Shown: one piece after another, positions 32,390-45,129 of the stretch | Numbering within the stretch: the first letter of the stretch is position 1 | Layout: each line of letters starts with the position of its first letter | Source: Lepidurus packardi | Taxonomy: Eukaryota; Arthropoda; Branchiopoda; Notostraca; Triopsidae | Direction of reading: 5' to 3' | DNA length: 64,000 bases | NCBI GenBank assembly: GCA_023053545.1 | Contig: JAKZAN010000004.1 | Span: 4,898,001-4,962,000 of the forward strand | Notes under the pieces: model-generated | Databases searched by the model: none | What the model was told of the DNA's origin: nothing | Seen by the model: the letters and a program-made list of their open reading frames with translations, nothing else | Program-made: the position numbers and the translations under genes

Positions 32390-35131
32390 CCTGCGCCGAC
32401 GTTTTAAGGGGGATTATCAAGAATCAAAAATAGCAAGAGAGAAACAAATATTCCCCGCTGTCTTTTCCGGAGAAACACAGTGTCATTGTATTAACCGCCC
32501 GCAAATCAGTGGTCTACGAATTCTCATGTGTCAGTGTTTACTCCGTTCATTGCCCAAGTGCTAAAGTCAACCAATCGTGATGGGGCAAGAAGCTCTGTGC
32601 CGAAGGTATTCATTCTAATTCTATTGAATTACTTATAACATATCATTCCTTAACCAGAAAACTCTCATCCTTTTTTATTCCTAAGAATTAAATAACAAAA
32701 ATTAAAAGCTTTTACGTGGGAAAAACTTGCTAAATTCTCAGTGTGGAGCGATGCACACACGCGTCTGTCTTAAAACTTTTGAAGGGATAAAAATATACCA
32801 ACTCAACTAAACCCCTAACCTCCCAAGTTACCTTATCCCTCCTCTGCGCCTACTTGCACGTAAACGTTTAAGTCCGCCGTCGAGCCTAATTTGTTACACA
32901 GGGCCATCTCCCAAATCGCAAACCCTGAAAACAGAACCCGACTTTTGACGAGATGTATCACGCACAATAAGATCTGAAAAACAAGATAGGCAGGGAGGAT
33001 AAAAACGTCGGGTCCGATTGCCTCGCCAAGACCAAAAAGTTGACAGTGGGGAGGACCCATGGAAGCGGACATAACAGAAATCTGGAGTGACGTATCTGAG
33101 CTTCATTCCATACATTTTGGCACCGAATCTCAGACACCGCGTTTTAAAATTAGCTTCTATGACAAACTCGACGACTCGTTCCTAAAATTGTGTCTTCCTT
33201 ATAAAGTAGTTTCAACTCGGATTGACTCATTTGTTTCAAATTAAGAACCGGCTCTCCTTTTTTTCCTTTCTTTCATTTTTTTCCTTCTCATTGAACCCAG
33301 CAAACGTTTCCACAGCATCCGAGTATATTACACCGTCCCACAAAAAGTCGTGTCTACCAGGGGTCCCTCTCGGAGGTGGCTTGTCCATGTCTGCTAAAAT
33401 CGGACATGGACCCTTTACCTTTATTTGTTGTTAAAAGGGTGGATCAGTGGAATAATCAGGGCGTGGGCGAAAGGCTGTCCGCTCAACAATAGTTGTTAAA
33501 CTTCTCAAACTGGTAACATCTAACAAGTATTTGCCAAGGGTACCAATACTTTTGAAAACTTCTTTTTGGCTAACACAGCTCTCTGCAGCTTGTTCAACGT
33601 AAAAGCGAACTGGTGAAACAAAAAAGAACTCCTCACGCTTCTATCTGTATGTGAACCATACCCAATTGGGAGTCTGTTCTGTTCTATACTGTATCATAGA
33701 CTAAGGAAAATGACCACGTCCGGGGCAGCCGAGGGAGGCAAGACAGAAAAGAAACCTCCATTTTGTGGAACATAAATTATTTCGTCGCTGTCAACAGGCG
33801 GAAATTAATGCTTATCACGTGAAAATTCGTCTTGATTCTAACTTGGCACCTCGTCGCTAAAAGCTTTTTGGGTTTTTGAAAATCCCAAATCTTCTTGGCT
33901 GAAATTGCCATCGGGCTATTATGCATTCCCGAATGTCCCGTATTGCGCGTGAAAAAGCTTCTAAGTACACCTGGCGACACGTCTAACAAAAGCTATGGCG
34001 CCAACCCGCAGAAGCAGTTTACAAGCGCGACTTTTCGCTAGATAAGCTCGAACTCCAACACCTGAGCCAACCAAATTTTGCTTCTTGTCAGATTAATGAC
34101 AAACACAATTACTGTCACGGAGACACTGTCAGTTTTCTTTTGTACCCGGCAAATTTCCCAAAGAAAGATTATGTTTCTTTTTTTTTTCTTTTTTTAATCC
34201 TTTTCATTGCTCTGGAATTTTCCACCCACCCAATTACAAGCACCAGCGGTCAGTTAAAGGTGTCCGAACCCCTAATTCATGAAGCAGAAACTTTATAGCG
34301 AGTTAAATCGCTTTGACTATGTATACAAGACGATATAAAATTGCATATCCTTCTTCCAAATCTAATCATAACTCTTTTTTAACTCTCTTAGGAACTACTG
34401 AAAATGGTGCTGCAGGTTTGTGTCTGTCATACATGATATAAATGTACTGCGCGCGATACCTAACGCCCGTTAAATTTTTCAATAAACTAGAAAAACATGC
34501 TCGTCATTCTCCCTGAACGAAGGATCGTTTTGTTATTTTTTCTGCTTCGGCGCGTAATAAAAGCTATTATAGCCTCTACAGTCTTCTTCCTGGAGAGTAT
34601 ACCATAGCGCCGTCTTTCTATCTTTTATTTTTATTATTGTTATGGTGTCTATTAGTCCATAAAGCTCTCGTCCCTCGACGTTTACTCCGGCAGGTAGCCT
34701 AATGCTGTGATAATATACGACAAGGGGAAAGATAAGATTCTTAGCCACTATTAGCGAGTCTTAAAGAGAGGTTGGGACATCACATATGGAATTTTCCTCC
34801 AACAGCCACTCTTCAGAAGACACCTTTTGGGGGGTTTCATACAGGATTTATGGAGAGCCCCATTGTTGGGAACGGAATGTGCACGATACTGTTGTTGTCC
34901 AGCCATCCGGTCATCTTCTCCTTTCTGTGACTTTTCTCCATGGTCACTTATCCAATGCTAAATTGTAGTAGAAATAAAAATAGAAATGACAAGAAAAAAA
35001 AAAGATTTTGTACTGCAAGGACGACCTGCCAAACTGGGAGCGAGAGGCAAGGACGAGACTGTTAATTAGCTTCCTTGGTCGACGCTACACATAGCTACAG
35101 GCAAATCAGACTCCTAAATGGAGGGCAATTG
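32390..35131. other. Tract upstream of the collagen gene
   Basis: No gene recognised. Noted: a 61-codon frame at 33059-33241 with strong start context (CCCATGG) and acidic composition, unplaced; and TATAAAA at 34334-34340 followed by ATGGTGCTGCAG|GTTTGT at 34404, which resembles the tiny first coding exon of many arthropod secreted-protein genes, but no matching second exon was found. Confidence 0.4.
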
Positions 35132-35138
35132 TATAAAA
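35132..35138 (+). promoter_or_regulatory. Possible TATA box of the collagen gene
   Basis: TATAAAA lies 269 bp before the signal-peptide ATG at 35401. A start near 35163 would leave an upstream ATG at 35170 with a 54-codon frame, so either a uORF or a leader intron would be needed. The true start may be elsewhere. Confidence 0.35.
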
Positions 35139-35400
35139 CTAATAAGGCTTGCGTCCGTTACTTACGTGCATGGCTCACAAAGAAAAAAAAACTGTACCAG
35201 GACTTGTAATTGACATCACGCTTGACACGGAATCAAAAGGACATGTTACCTTTTTTCTTCATACCTCCCTTCGAACCCGAGATTTAAGACCCATGTTTTT
35301 TTTTACAAATCTCATTGGATACAAAAAATAAAATAAAAAACTATGTATCTTACACATTTATTTTTTCGTAAAAAAAACTAGGAGACGCAAAAAGCTGCTG

Positions 35401-38400
35401 ATGGATTATTTGGTTTGGTTGGGTGTAGCATTGGTGCTGCTCTGGAGCCCTGTTGTGCGAGCACAAGGTAAACTACAGAAACGAAACCTTTCGTGGGTCT
35501 TACCAAGCAAAAAAGTGCACGTCATGCATGTGCAATTTACACTACAACGCCTGATGAAAACAAGTTTTTTTGGGGGGAAAGAGAACTTGGATCCTATAAA
35601 ATCGCTCTAATGGTACTTTCATATTCGTACATAATCTGTATGGACACACATGCATATAACGTTAATGGCTGAAAAAGAGGGTAGTGAGAGAGTCTATGAC
35701 TCTGGACCGTTTTAACTTGCAAGTGATGATCTGGGGTCTTATGTGGAAAATCTATGCAGCAGACTTCGGCGCTGGGAAATAGTATATGGGTCACCCACCC
35801 ACAAGACCCAACAAACTCGTTGAGAGAGACTCTTAATAGTTTATCAGGTCTGGCTTTTGCATCACGTCATGAGAAGACAAGCCACGGCGCCCTAGTTCAT
35901 CATCCCAGCATCCTTAACAAGTTTCAAATGATATCTGAAGATGGCTCACATATAGAGAGAGTGTATCAGTGGCTGCCTAAAAGCACTTAGAGAGCATTTC
36001 TAAAAAGGCCTATTTTGGGCGGGCGTTTTTAGGAAACTTTATATTGCTCTTCACTTCTAAGTAACTTACTCGCTACAACCGCACAGTTTGTAAATAAACA
36101 AGCCGAGCTGCTGTGATTTACACGCATTCAAGTTCCAAGACTTGGTTTCGTTACGCATGTAGACACTGTCAAAGCCCGGACGGATAAATAGCTTCTGAGC
36201 ATGGAAAAGCGCATGATAACATCTAATAAATACAGCTTCCACTAACTAGTTTCAAACTTTTTATTTATTTTTTTTACTTTTTTTCTTAAACAAGAAATAA
36301 AATTTAAAAAAATCCTTCGGGTTTCTCTCGTACGTGTAGAAGAGAGTGGTGATGGGGACTATCCAGATGAGGAACTTGACGGCATCGAACCAGAACCAGA
36401 CACTGAATTTCGAGAGGATGACTTGGGTAAAAGGGCTTTTGGGCAAACATAATTACCTTTCACACATTTTTACTTTCTATCTTCAAATCAAATCTAATAA
36501 TAATTGACGACCCGATCCTGTCTCATATACGTCTAACCTTTCAAGTACTGGTGGAGGTACTCATGCTCAGCAAATACTTCGGTTTTTTTCAGTTTTTTTA
36601 ATATGCTGAGCTTCTCTTTAAAACCAGAAATAAGTCTGTTTTGCTTATCGTGTTTTTAGTAAGGTTACTATTTAATAAAAAAAATAAAACATTTCCGTAG
36701 ATTCAGGTCCACGTCGAGGGGATGTGTCAGTTTACGCTCGTCCAGGTAACATTTTCTATTTGGTTAGTTTGTGTAGTTGACGCAACACTGATCCGGCATT
36801 CACCTTTGATTATGAAAACATGTAGAGTCTGACTTTTGAGTCATTAATATGGTATGTCTCCCAACCTTTTATTAGGCGTGAATGAGTATGCCAGCTTTGA
36901 AAACGGACCCTGTTCGGATTATCGTCCTGGCGAGGATGATTTACAAGCGTTTGACTTTATCCGACAGTTCCGACTAGATGTGTTGGAAACGCAATACCCT
37001 GGTGTATCTCGCGTGCAGGGGTCTAGTCGATTGCAAACCGCGTACCGCTTAGAAAAGAAGGCTGATTTGGTCGTGCCAACTCGGTAAGGTTTTCAGCTTT
37101 GTCATATATAATATAAACCCCCATTTACATTAGAATATTCTCTGTTCTTTTCCCCATAACGATTCATCATCTTGTTCAATCCTTTTAGGAGTATTTTCCC
37201 GCAAGGATTACCCCAGCAATTCTCTTTCATTTGCACGTTCCGTACCACGAAGCCTCCGAAAACACCCTGGAACATTATTCGCATCAGTGACTTGCGACAA
37301 AAGCCTCAATTCCAAGTTACGCTTAACCCAAGCAAACAAGCTATCGAGTTTGGAATCACGGATTTCGAAGGAAAACTGCAAACGTTGGTTTTCCGCAAAG
37401 CTAAAGTATTCTTTCAATTTATTTTTCTGTTAAACAAAATGGATTGTTTGTTTTGAAAGAAAATTTTACAAATTTGCAAACGAACTATTTAATTTCTAGG
37501 TTTTTGACAAAGAATGGCACAAGATCCATTTTGGCGTCCATCGAGAGAAAGTAGTACTCTACGTGGACTGTGAGTACAGTCAAGAATTACCGTTGGATGT
37601 TCGAGGCCCCATCGATACCAACGGAGAGATTGCCATTTCTAAAGTCCTGGGCTCTAAACGCACGGTCCCAGTATGTCGAAGCTTAATGTCTTGTAGCACA
37701 GTAGTCGGGTTTAAATCATAGTCATCCTTATCGTTTATACAGATAGACCTCCAATGGATGGTTATGAGCTGTGACCCTTCCCGACCAGAGCGTGAGACCT
37801 GCGACGAATTACCAGCAGTAAGCAGTTTATTAGTACTTTGGGCATTGTTCAAGCAAGCCAAAGCTTTTATCAAAAGCCAGGGCCCGGATACCGCATTCTT
37901 TCTTGTTACATTCCTGCGTAATTTCGCAGCGCATTAGAAAAGCGAAAGGGATTTTGGCAATCTTCCCAATGCCAATGCTAAACTAGACGCGGTATACGTC
38001 TACGAAGCTTGCCACGTTACCATAGCTGCTAGTTTGAAACTTGACTTATGACTTGACTTAAAACCTGAACAGGAGATGCTGGAAGCTTCTATGTATTGTT
38101 GCCAAATAATACCAGGGAAATTACAGCTTAGCATTTTCGGATTAAAGTGAAGATAAGTAGCAGTGAGACTGTTTGGCAAATTTGCAAAACATCAGTCCAA
38201 TTTCGTTTTTCTCTTTAAGAATAATCAGGCAAAAACCAGACTAATGGTTGTGCAATAGGGAAATTAACCTGCCCACTCTTCTTGCTTTTAGAATTAAGAA
38301 GAGTTAGTGCTTATCTCGGATTTAAAGCGAAGCTGTTTCTTAACATTGTCAAATGTCGAATTCAAAACACGTTTTTTGCAAGCTTCTTCTGAATAAAAGA

Positions 38401-41400
38401 AAGAAATGGAACCGAGTCGTCCACTTCTCCAAGTCAACAAGTTTTAAATAAAACGAGTTTTCTTTTCAATTTCGGAGCTTGTAAAATGAACTACAATATT
38501 AAAAAAGTGATAGGTAGATGACTAATGGCTTCAGCTACCTCAGTCTGAACGAATCATAGAGATTAACTTCAAACTATGCAAATTAAAGTAACCGCGATTA
38601 CGGAAGTACAAGAACGATTATGAACCGCAGGTGTTTCTAGTTGTCACAAAATACATAGTGTAATTTTTAGGATTAGGAATTTGCTTACGTAAGGGTGAAG
38701 TTTAAACAATACGTCAAAATAGTTAGCCAAGTCGGAAATGATTTTAATATTACATTTTTCTCAACTTCAAGACACCAGTTGAACAAGTCCATAATTCCTG
38801 CCAAACGGTGTGTCCCCAAGGACCAGCGGGATTAAACGGAAGTCAGGTAACACCTAAACTATAATACTCGGCGTTGTGAGAATGCGAAGAATTATATTTA
38901 ATATTTCAAAAACTAGGGAGCTTCGGGGCCTCCCGGAAGACCCGGAGAGAGGGGCCTGCAAGGCATCGCTGGATTACCGGGATTGCAAGGGGTTAGGGGT
39001 GAGCCTGGCCCGCGAGGCGAACAAGTAAGTGTCACAGACCTTGACAGAAGTAGTTTCATTTAGTTGCCCATTTCTTGATTGGGCTATTGTTATTTTCATA
39101 TATTTACTGAGATAAGTAAGTCCTTCTTGTGGTTGCGGGTTATACATAAGTTTTAATGCCAACCAGCTCACCTTAGATCATGTCTAGGTATAGACAGGGC
39201 ACTACTGCGCACCGGGGTGCTGGGGCCGTTATGGCCTGGCATGCATTCGAGCCTCGTTTAAGCATAAAATAGCACAGCTAAGGTGATGGAAGCCTTCTTA
39301 TGTTTGAGTCAAAAACTTGCACGGTTAAGATGATAAACCGCAAAGGCTTGTCATCACTTTCCGTCCATGGATTGTCCTTTCTATACCTATTCACGGTCAG
39401 AGTTGCTTACAGTCAAAACACGTTCTCTGAATCTAGTTACATGCGTATGTAATATGTCCCGGAGTTCAAAAGGACATTAGTGTGTCAATTGTCCAACAAT
39501 TAATTTTTTTTGTTCAACTAGTGGGGTGAAAGAAAGTGCGAGTTTTAACGATTCTCATCAACGAAAGTTGTAACTTATCCTAACAAAACCTAAGCTAACC
39601 TAACCTACCTAACCTAATCTATCCTAACCTAACCTAATGCATTTCCAATCCAACTACCAGTTTTCAACTCGACTGACACTCGTTTGTCATTTGTTTTCCG
39701 GAGAACGTTTTGCAACAATAATACACACTATTGTCATTTTTATTTCCGAGTTCCGAAACTGGAGAACCTGTAGTATAGTCAACCGAATTCTTACACACCA
39801 TCTAGCGATCATAATTACACTAAACATTCCTTCCTAACTGACAGTTTTACCATAAAATACTAAAGTTTCAATGTGTGCCGTAAACTATTTAATTGTATAC
39901 GAAGAAGAGAGACATCTCAATTCCTGGAACCTCAAACAGCTAAAAAAAAAAAAGTAATTCTGATGTATTCCAAATCAAGGGACTGTCAGGCCTCCCAGGT
40001 CAAGTTGGACCGAGGGGCAATCCAGGGCCTGAGGCTGAGAAGGGTGATAAGGGAGACAGTGGTCAACGTGGTCTACCGGGAGATCGGGTAAGCTATTTCT
40101 TCCCGAAGCTGCTTTTCTGGCACCAGTCCTCATGTGATCCATTTTTCCAAGGGTGAACCAGGTAGCAGAGCCGAGAAGGGTGAACGCGGTGACGCAGGAA
40201 TTAGCGGTAAACCCGGAGTAGAAGGCCCCAGAGGATTCCCCGGTTTACCTGGAGAAGCTTCACGCATTGCAGGTAAGCTGAATATTTTCCTTAGTTGCAA
40301 ATACGTGTCTAACTGACCTACGATTGCAGGACCCCCAGGGCCAGTAGGACCCACCGGCGAAAGAGGATTGCCCGGAAACCCTGGTCTTGATGGGGCAACC
40401 GGCGCTCGAGGCGTAGCCGGTAAATACACTTGAAAAAAATCACATAAACGCATGTATGTGTTCTATAAACTTTTGCTACCCAGGTGAACTTGGACCTAGT
40501 GGACTACCCGGAAAAGATGGTACTCCTGGTGAAAGAGGCCCGAAAGGCGACCGTGGAGAAAGGGGCGTGGCTGGTGTAAGGGGACCGCCTGGAACTGCTG
40601 TAAGTTGTAACTGGTATTTATTTGCCAGAGCTTGTATTTACTCTTGCTTATCGCCTGAATGATTAATATAGGGTAACCCTGGGCCGCCTGGACCAGCAGG
40701 ATCGCAATTAGCTGGACAAACAGTACCAGGCCCGATGGGTCTAACGGGTCCTAGTGGTGAGCCTGGCTTACCAGGAACTCCTGGCGAAAGAGGAGAACGG
40801 GGAGAAAGAGGTGACAGAGGCGAACGCGGACTTCGAGGAGACAAAGGTAAAAACGAAAAATATTAAATTTACGTTAAGTGAATAATAAATAATACATTAG
40901 TGAATAATAAATTAACTCAAATAAATAATATTATCTTTGGGCTAAAGGTGATCGTGGTACGGTTGGTTTACCCGGAAACGATGGACTACGTGGTGAAGTT
41001 GGCCCTGCCGGACCTGGTGGTCTCAGAGGAGAAAAGGGTGAGCCAGGATTGCAGGGACTTATTGGATTGCCAGGCAATGCGGGTTTAATCGGAATGCCGG
41101 TGAGAGACTTGAATACCCTAACGAATGTATAATCAACTGCTGTACTTGTTGACTTAATTTGTACACTCACAGGGTCAAGTTGGACCGTCTGGTCCACCTG
41201 GCGAAAAAGGTGCAAGGGGATCTATTGGTGACACTGGACCCACTGGAAACCCAGGAGCGCCGGGTAGAATTGGGGATCAGGGAATACAGGGATCTCAAGG
41301 TGAGCACGACTCACTTCCATGTAATATTTAAAAAATTTTGTGTCTACATTCACAGGATTGCCCGGTCTTAGGGGAGAACAGGGAACTAAAGGTGAAAAGG

Positions 41401-43684
41401 GAGACACGGGTATTGCTGGAACTGTTGGTCCAGCCGGCATTCCGGGCCTAAAGGGACACGAAGGAAAACAAGGCAACGAAGGCGAAAAAGTAGAGCCAAA
41501 TCATTATTTTTTAAATAAACTTTGCCCAAAAGGTAACCGTTTCTATGCTCTCTAGGGACCAAGAGGCGAGAAGGGTGATGTGGGTAGCCGAGGACCGGAG
41601 GGACCTCCGGTAAGCTCTCATATGAAATTCAACGAACATTATTTTGACTAAATTAGTTGTGTTAATCTAGGGATTGGACGGAAAACCTGGCGTTCAGGGT
41701 ATCATTGGCAGACCTGGACCAAAGGGCGATAAAGGTACAGTTTTTTAAGTCATCAATGCTGTTCGCTTTATTAATGATGTTGGAATAGGTGACGGAGGCA
41801 GCACAGGAGCAGCAGGCGCCCGAGGTCCACCAGGACCTATTGTAAGCAATGACGAATTATTGTTTCCAGTTATTTAGCAAAAGTTTTGGTATTAGGGCGT
41901 TCCAGGAGTTAGCGGTCAACAGGGCCCACAAGGCCTACCAGGGATGATGGGTAGATCCGGGCCTCCTGGGCCACCAGGTCCTCCAGGCCCTCCCGGTGAA
42001 CGTGCAGTAATACCTTCTAATTTGAGTTCGCGAGATGGAGATGGCGCACCCGGAGCCATGGGCGCTACTGGTTTACCAGGACCAGCTGGCATAGTGAGTA
42101 CTATAATGCTAGTTTTACTTGAAGTTCCAACACTGGAGCTATAATTAGATGTCTGCAAGTTAATTCTAACTAATTAATCTCTCTTTCCGTAGCCCGGTGA
42201 GAGAGGCGCAGATGGCCAGAGAGGACCAGAAGGTGCACCCGGCAACCCTGGCGTACCCGGAGTAGAAGGAGCGCCTGGTTTGCAAGTATACATGCCAACA
42301 ACGCCTGCACTTAGTACTATATTCTGGTAACTTTATTTTTTTAAGGGTGTTGCAGGTCCCAGAGGAATACAAGGTTCTCCTGGATTAAACGGCGCTCCAG
42401 TAAGTGAATTTTTTTTTTTTTTTAATTGCTCGGTTTGATCAAATTTTGTATTATAGGGTCGCAGTTACTCGGAATCGGAACTTAGAGATATTTGCGCTTC
42501 GGTCTTGAGAGGTAAGCTCAAACATACATTACACAGCTTAAATTTAGATGGTGTCGTAAAGAAGGATTTATCTACATATTCCAAAAATATAATTATGAAA
42601 CTAATGCGAATTAGATCAACTGGCTGAGTTGACAGCAACGTTACGAGGTCCTCCAGGTCCACCAGGAAGGACCCGAGTTGGAAAACCCGGTACTCAGGGT
42701 CAACAGGGTGCACCAGGTTTGACATTTCAGATACATAGTGGACATACTGGGAACCGCTGCCGGGCATGATAAAAAATCACACACGGCCGTAGATTCAATG
42801 CCTCAGAAAAATGGGAGAATGAGCTGCATGAAAGCACTGCTTTAATTACGGACTACTTTTTTTTTTATTGCACCTGGCATGTGTAGATCAACTAGAAGAA
42901 TTGACTGCGGGATTAAGTGGTCCTCCAGGAATGCCCGGAAGAGCACGCGTAGGCAGACCTGGCCCACCAGGGCCTATGGGTATCCCAGGTATTAACTTGA
43001 ATCGTCTTTGCATAGAAAGCACTTAGGAAAAAGAAACTAATGTACCAACCTTCATAATACTTTGCATGTTTCGGATATGGGAGCTTTCGGGAACTAGCTT
43101 TTAAACAAAACTAAGAGAATTAAAACTAAACGATTTATTTTTTCGCAAGGTGAACCGGGCAAGAACGGTATGCCGGGTGAAAGAGGGTTTACCGGGGTTC
43201 CAGGTAATACTGGACCTGCTGGTCCTGAAGGAATTAGGGGTGAACGAGGAGACAAGGGTGACCGTGGACCGTCTGGAATCGGTATCGAGGGTCCCATGGG
43301 ACCTATCGGTTTGCAAGGTAAAGACACGCTTTGTACAGTGCATAAATAGGCTCATTTTTCAATATTCCAAATTCATTTCCTGTACCTTACGTTGGTAATC
43401 TATTTTGTTTTATTTCCAGGACCTCCTGGCCCACCAGGTGTTGGCTTGCCTGGTCGACAGGGAGAAAGAGGCGATTCTGGTAAACAGGGTAAGTTTTCCT
43501 TATTTTCCTATATCGAGATTCAACTGTGACAAGTCAATTGAATGCTGTTGTTTTTTGCTAAGGTGTTCCTGGACATAGGGGTCAACCTGGTCCCCCTGGC
43601 AACTGTGAAGGTTGCAACAATAATTACGCTTTGGCTTATGCTGCTCGACCTTCCATCAACAACGAGAAAGGGCCGTCAAAATAG
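35401..43684 (+). CDS. Type IX-like collagen alpha chain (TSPN domain plus interrupted triple helix)
   Basis: A secreted matrix collagen, nearest in plan to collagen alpha-1(IX). Phase-matched exons: 35401-35467, 36340-36426, 36701-36745, 36876-37083, 37189-37405, 37500-37670, 37743-37817, 38772-38846, 38917-39024, 39980-40087, 40152-40272, 40330-40419, 40484-40599, 40672-40846, 40948-41099, 41173-41299, 41356-41489, 41556-41609, 41671-41734, 41789-41841, 41896-42093, 42193-42285, 42346-42399, 42457-42511, 42615-42716, 42887-42988, 43150-43317, 43420-43488, 43563-43684. The product is 1069 residues with all exons, 1035 if exon 25 or 26 is skipped. Order: signal peptide ([20 protein letters not shown]), acidic segment (about 23-51), thrombospondin N-terminal-like domain (about 67-290) ending [20 protein letters not shown] as in human COL9A1, then Gly-X-Y from about 307. 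Interruptions follow GEAS and GSQ, one holds [11 protein letters not shown], and a Cys-bearing one reads [13 protein letters not shown]. The C terminus is short with a CEGC pair, probably for interchain bonds. Several exons are 54 or 108 nt. Two glycines are replaced by Ala. Confidence 0.93.
39187..39387. mobile_element. MITE-like element in collagen intron 9
   Basis: Near-matching terminal inverted repeats (GGTATAGACAGGGCA at the left; the reverse complement of the right end is GGTATAGAAAGGACA) sit inside a TA dinucleotide on each side (39185-39186 and 39388-39389), as for Tc1/mariner-type MITEs. A second inner inverted pair (39280-39296 with 39343-39359) makes it fold back on itself. It is 201 bp with no coding frame. 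Confidence 0.55.
39579..39637. repeat. Degenerate interstitial telomere-like (CCTAA)n array
   Basis: Fifty-nine bp built mostly of CCTAA/ACCTAA units, several exact (CCTAACCTAACCTAA at the end) and others changed at one base. CCTAA is the complement of the arthropod telomere repeat TTAGG. It lies in collagen intron 9, about 190 bp after the MITE-like element. Confidence 0.75.
42615..42988 (+). other. Tandemly duplicated exon pair 25/26 of the collagen gene
   Basis: Exon 25 (42615-42716) and exon 26 (42887-42988) are both exactly 102 nt, both phase 1 at each end, and encode similar peptides starting [15 protein letters not shown] and [15 protein letters not shown]. Either one alone restores a normal single non-collagenous segment after exon 24. 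Intron 25 is 170 bp. Exon 25 has the weaker donor (GTTTGA). Confidence 0.85.
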
Positions 43685-44700
43685 AGCCTAAAAGCTAGAG
43701 AATTTAGCTTGTCTTCGCCAGCAACACTGCCGTTTTTGAGATTCTGAAGGAAAGGAAAATTTACTAGTGCCTCGAGTTCACCAATCAACAAGCCATATCT
43801 GCTTTTATGCACTATTTCATGGAAACTCCGTAAATTTTGGAGGAAAAAAAGCAAAAAATTAAAAGTAGCATGGAGAGAAAAAATTTGCAAAACTATCAAT
43901 CATGCGTGCCTGACGATATCTTGTGTTAAAAGAATTTGCCTATATTACATTAAAGATCGCTTAGAGAAATGCGCTTGTAGACTGGTTCCTGTACATACAG
44001 AAACGAGTGCCCCATACCAAAAATAGTAATTTCCTTGACAAATTTACCTGTTCTTATTTTTTTAACGAAGAAAACCCTAGTAAGCTCCGGTACCTTCATA
44101 ACAAAACCGACAAAGAACAACCAGAAGTTGTTGTACAATTTCTTCTACAATAATACGCCCTTTGTTTTCTTAACACAAATTCACACATTTGTTACAGAAG
44201 GTATGGGATGCTTGCACTGTTGGTACGGGATATGCAATGACGTTTAGCACTTAAATTTTGAATAAACGACGAGGTAAGGCGCTTCCTGAGCAAAAAGAAG
44301 TCAGCAGATGTTTAGGAATCGTGCAATTCATGCGACAAAACCCCAAGTACGCGATGTCTTAAATGTAAAGTATAGAAAACCGATAAAAGGGTAGAAATAA
44401 ACCAAGAAATAAGAAAAATGCTGGCACCTGGTGAATTTTGTGCCAGGAAAACATTTCTAATGATGCAATGGAAAATGTAATTTACAATATAAATATAAAA
44501 TAATATAGCCTACAATGTAATATCGAGAGAATTCACTAATCCAAATTTTTAAAGTTACAAATAAGATATTGTAAACGATCTTAGAGTTAGAAATTTAATT
44601 AAGAAATACATGGGTTTGTTTTAAAATTACAAGACTTTTACAATGTATGCATCGCATTCTGAAGAGACAAGAGACATTTTTATAATAATTTACTTATGCA
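43685..44700. other. Collagen 3' UTR and flank
   Basis: AT-rich sequence without coding signal, running from the collagen stop codon to the proposed BEL LTR edge. It holds the poly(A) signal at 44261 and a second AATAAA-containing spot near 44395. Confidence 0.6.
44261..44266 (+). terminator. Poly(A) signal, probably of the collagen gene
   Basis: AATAAA, 577 nt after the stop codon, is followed within 40 nt by GT-containing sequence. It is the first perfect hexamer downstream of the gene. Confidence 0.45.
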
Positions 44701-45100
44701 TGACAGGCGATGTTACATACGTGTAAGTCGTACAAACCTGTTTCACATATATAGGACTTGTTCTGTATTTCACGTTATCACTTTAGACAATCAAACCAAC
44801 ACTACGCAATATAAAAACGTCAATACCAATACACACGCGAACCCAACTCACCAACTGCCCACTGCCCTTTTTTTCCGTCGTTCCTCGTCAACTCCCTTCT
44901 TCCCGGCCTCCTCTTTTCCCCATAGCTAACTTACGTCTCCAGACGTCAGGGTCCGTTTTCTTTAGTTCTTAGAAAAACGACCAAAAAACGTATACTTCCC
45001 TATTTTCTCTTAAACTAAACGTCCTTTGTCCGGAGTCGCATATGTCCCAGGGGTCAAGTCATTGGTCAGTCCCCTTCCGGATGCGCCGTTATCCGGAACA
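44701..45100 (-). mobile_element. Proposed 3' LTR of the BEL/Pao copy
   Basis: Read on the minus strand this 400-bp segment begins TGTTCCGGAT just past the pol stop codon and a purine-containing tract, and ends GCCTGTCA, giving the TG...CA borders of an LTR. Its first bases form an inverted repeat, TTCCGGAT/ATCCGGAA. A TATATA box (44744-44755) lies inside. No second LTR is present to prove the borders. Confidence 0.5.
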
Positions 45101-45129
45101 TAGCCGGCCCTGTTTCGAACGTAAATAAT

